DNA of 64,000 nt. Origin: Psychroflexus torquis ATCC 700755 (lineage in GTDB: Bacteria; Bacteroidota; Bacteroidia; Flavobacteriales; Flavobacteriaceae). Numbering within the stretch: the stretch's first letter is position 1; each line of letters begins with the position of its first letter. Shown in pieces: positions 63,201 to 64,000 of the stretch. The stretch is taken from contig NC_018721.1 in assembly GCF_000153485.2 (NCBI RefSeq), forward strand, positions 1 to 64,000. The letters run 5' to 3'. The notes under the pieces were generated by a model that had not been told where the DNA came from, made no database searches, and saw only the letters and a list, made by a program, of their open reading frames with translations. The position numbers were made by a program, and so were the translations under genes.

Positions 63201-63997
63201 GATTCTGAATTTACCTGTTGATAGATTTTATTCTGATTACCAAATATTTTAATGAATCCTTTGGCTTCTTCTGCCGTCCATCCTTTGTTCTCTTCTCCAT
63301 AACTCCCGAATTTGGCATTCATTAAATCATGCTTAGACTCTATACCATCCAACATAAAATGATAAGGCTTTAAACTCACAACCACATTTCCAGAAACTTT
63401 GGCTTGACTGCTTTCTAAAAAGGCCTCCGTATCTCTCATCACTGGATCTAAATACAGACCTTCATGTAAATGCATCCCATAGAAACTAGATAAGTATTCT
63501 TTATGCTGAAGTTGCCATTTGGTGAGTGTATGTTTTTCCAGTAAATGATGAGCTTTGATAATAATTAGAGCTGCAGCGGCTTCAAAGCCAACCCTCCCTT
63601 TAATGCCAACAATGGTATCCCCTACATGAATATCTCTACCAATTGCGTATGCCGAGGCTAGTTTGTTTAATAACTCGATATTTTTCTCTGGTGAATTTTT
63701 AGTGCTGTTTAAAGCTACAAATTCACCTTTTTCAAAGCTTAAGATAACTTTTTCACCTACTCCTTTTTTAAGTTGTGAAGGATATGCTGATTCTGGTAAT
63801 GGATTTTGAGAGGTCAAAGTCTCCTTGCCACCAACACTTGTACCCCACAGTCCTTGATTGATAGAATATTTTGCTTTATCCCATGGCATCTCAATACCAT
63901 TGGACTTCAAATAATCTATTTCTTCTTGTCTGGTTAATTTTCCATCTCTTATTGGTGTTATAATTTCTATTTCAGGTGCTAAAGTTTGAAAGATCAT
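63197..63997 (-). CDS. argG: Argininosuccinate synthase, C-terminal part
   Basis: A partial gene: the frame continues beyond the right window edge, so the ATP-binding N-terminus is not seen. The visible 266 residues include EIDYLKSNGIEMPWDKAKYSINQGLWGTSVGG, KNIELLNKLASAYAIGRDIHVGDTIVGIKGRVGFEAAAALI (class signature region) and LHEGLYLDPVMRDTEAFLES. It joins citrulline and aspartate. It heads the visible arginine cluster and overlaps argC by four bases. Confidence 0.93.
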   Translation of the reverse strand: MIFQTLAPEIEIITPIRDGKLTRQEEIDYLKSNGIEMPWDKAKYSINQGLWGTSVGGKETLTSQNPLPESAYPSQLKKGVGEKVILSFEKGEFVALNSTKNSPEKNIELLNKLASAYAIGRDIHVGDTIVGIKGRVGFEAAAALIIIKAHHLLEKHTLTKWQLQHKEYLSSFYGMHLHEGLYLDPVMRDTEAFLESSQAKVSGNVVVSLKPYHFMLDGIESKHDLMNAKFGSYGEENKGWTAEEAKGFIKIFGNQNKIYQQVNSES

Positions 63998-64000
63998 ATC

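Overview
The window looks like the chromosome of a low-GC, probably marine member of Bacteroidota, family Flavobacteriaceae. The evidence is type IX secretion (T9SS) C-terminal sorting domains, a TonB-dependent receptor with a carboxypeptidase-like N-domain, -7 boxes of the TAnnTTTG type, a FUSC protein, an arginine cluster that uses an N-acylornithine carbamoyltransferase, and many Bacteroidota-only DUF proteins. The heavy IS and pseudogene load resembles Psychroflexus-like genomes, but that genus guess is only inference. I saw no rRNA, tRNA or CRISPR array.

Region 1 (1-7.8 kb) is the most unusual part. It reads as a decayed integron-like cassette array with its integrase in 'inverted' orientation, all on the minus strand. 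A tyrosine recombinase (7417-6127) is split by a 160-bp MITE. It is followed by a 24-bp palindrome, then a two-gene cassette ending in an attC-like palindrome (5154-5098). Next come an inserted IS91-type unit, a second attC-like repeat (2737-2602), a one-gene cassette (2572-1952), a third attC-like repeat (1970-1840), and a group II intron whose 5' end lies exactly at the cassette crossover sequence and which runs off the window edge. The best evidence is that the first bases of each cassette are the reverse complement of the first bases of that cassette's own terminal repeat, on the far side of the gene.

Region 2 (7.8-38 kb) mixes housekeeping genes with decay. Present are an MFS transporter, a cytochrome b561-like protein, a FUSC protein, a pyrC-tsaC/sua5-DUF6671 operon, envelope proteins, a TonB receptor, hydrolases and a T9SS metalloprotease. 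Between them lie an IS5-family element nested in a MITE, an IS630 element that splits a T9SS-sorted protein gene, an IS4-type element that splits a GNAT gene after codon 5, a higBA remnant, a cation-transporter remnant, a lipoprotein gene frameshifted by a 34-bp tandem duplication, a chimeric pseudogene, and a dienelactone hydrolase gene with two in-frame stops.

Region 3 (38-64 kb) is clean and dense: DUF3307 and SatD-like genes with a three-site operator, PPK2, outer membrane phospholipase A, a DEAD helicase-VF530-DinB run, a Crp/Fnr regulator followed by a perfect FNR-type box in front of an Hsp31-like gene, a FAD protein, and divergent asnB and Lrp/AsnC genes. Leucine synthesis (leuA, leuC, leuD, leuB) converges on a long arginine cluster read from the other strand (argG-argC-proC-argD-argF'-argB-argE-argH). 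The two gene sets share one bidirectional terminator.
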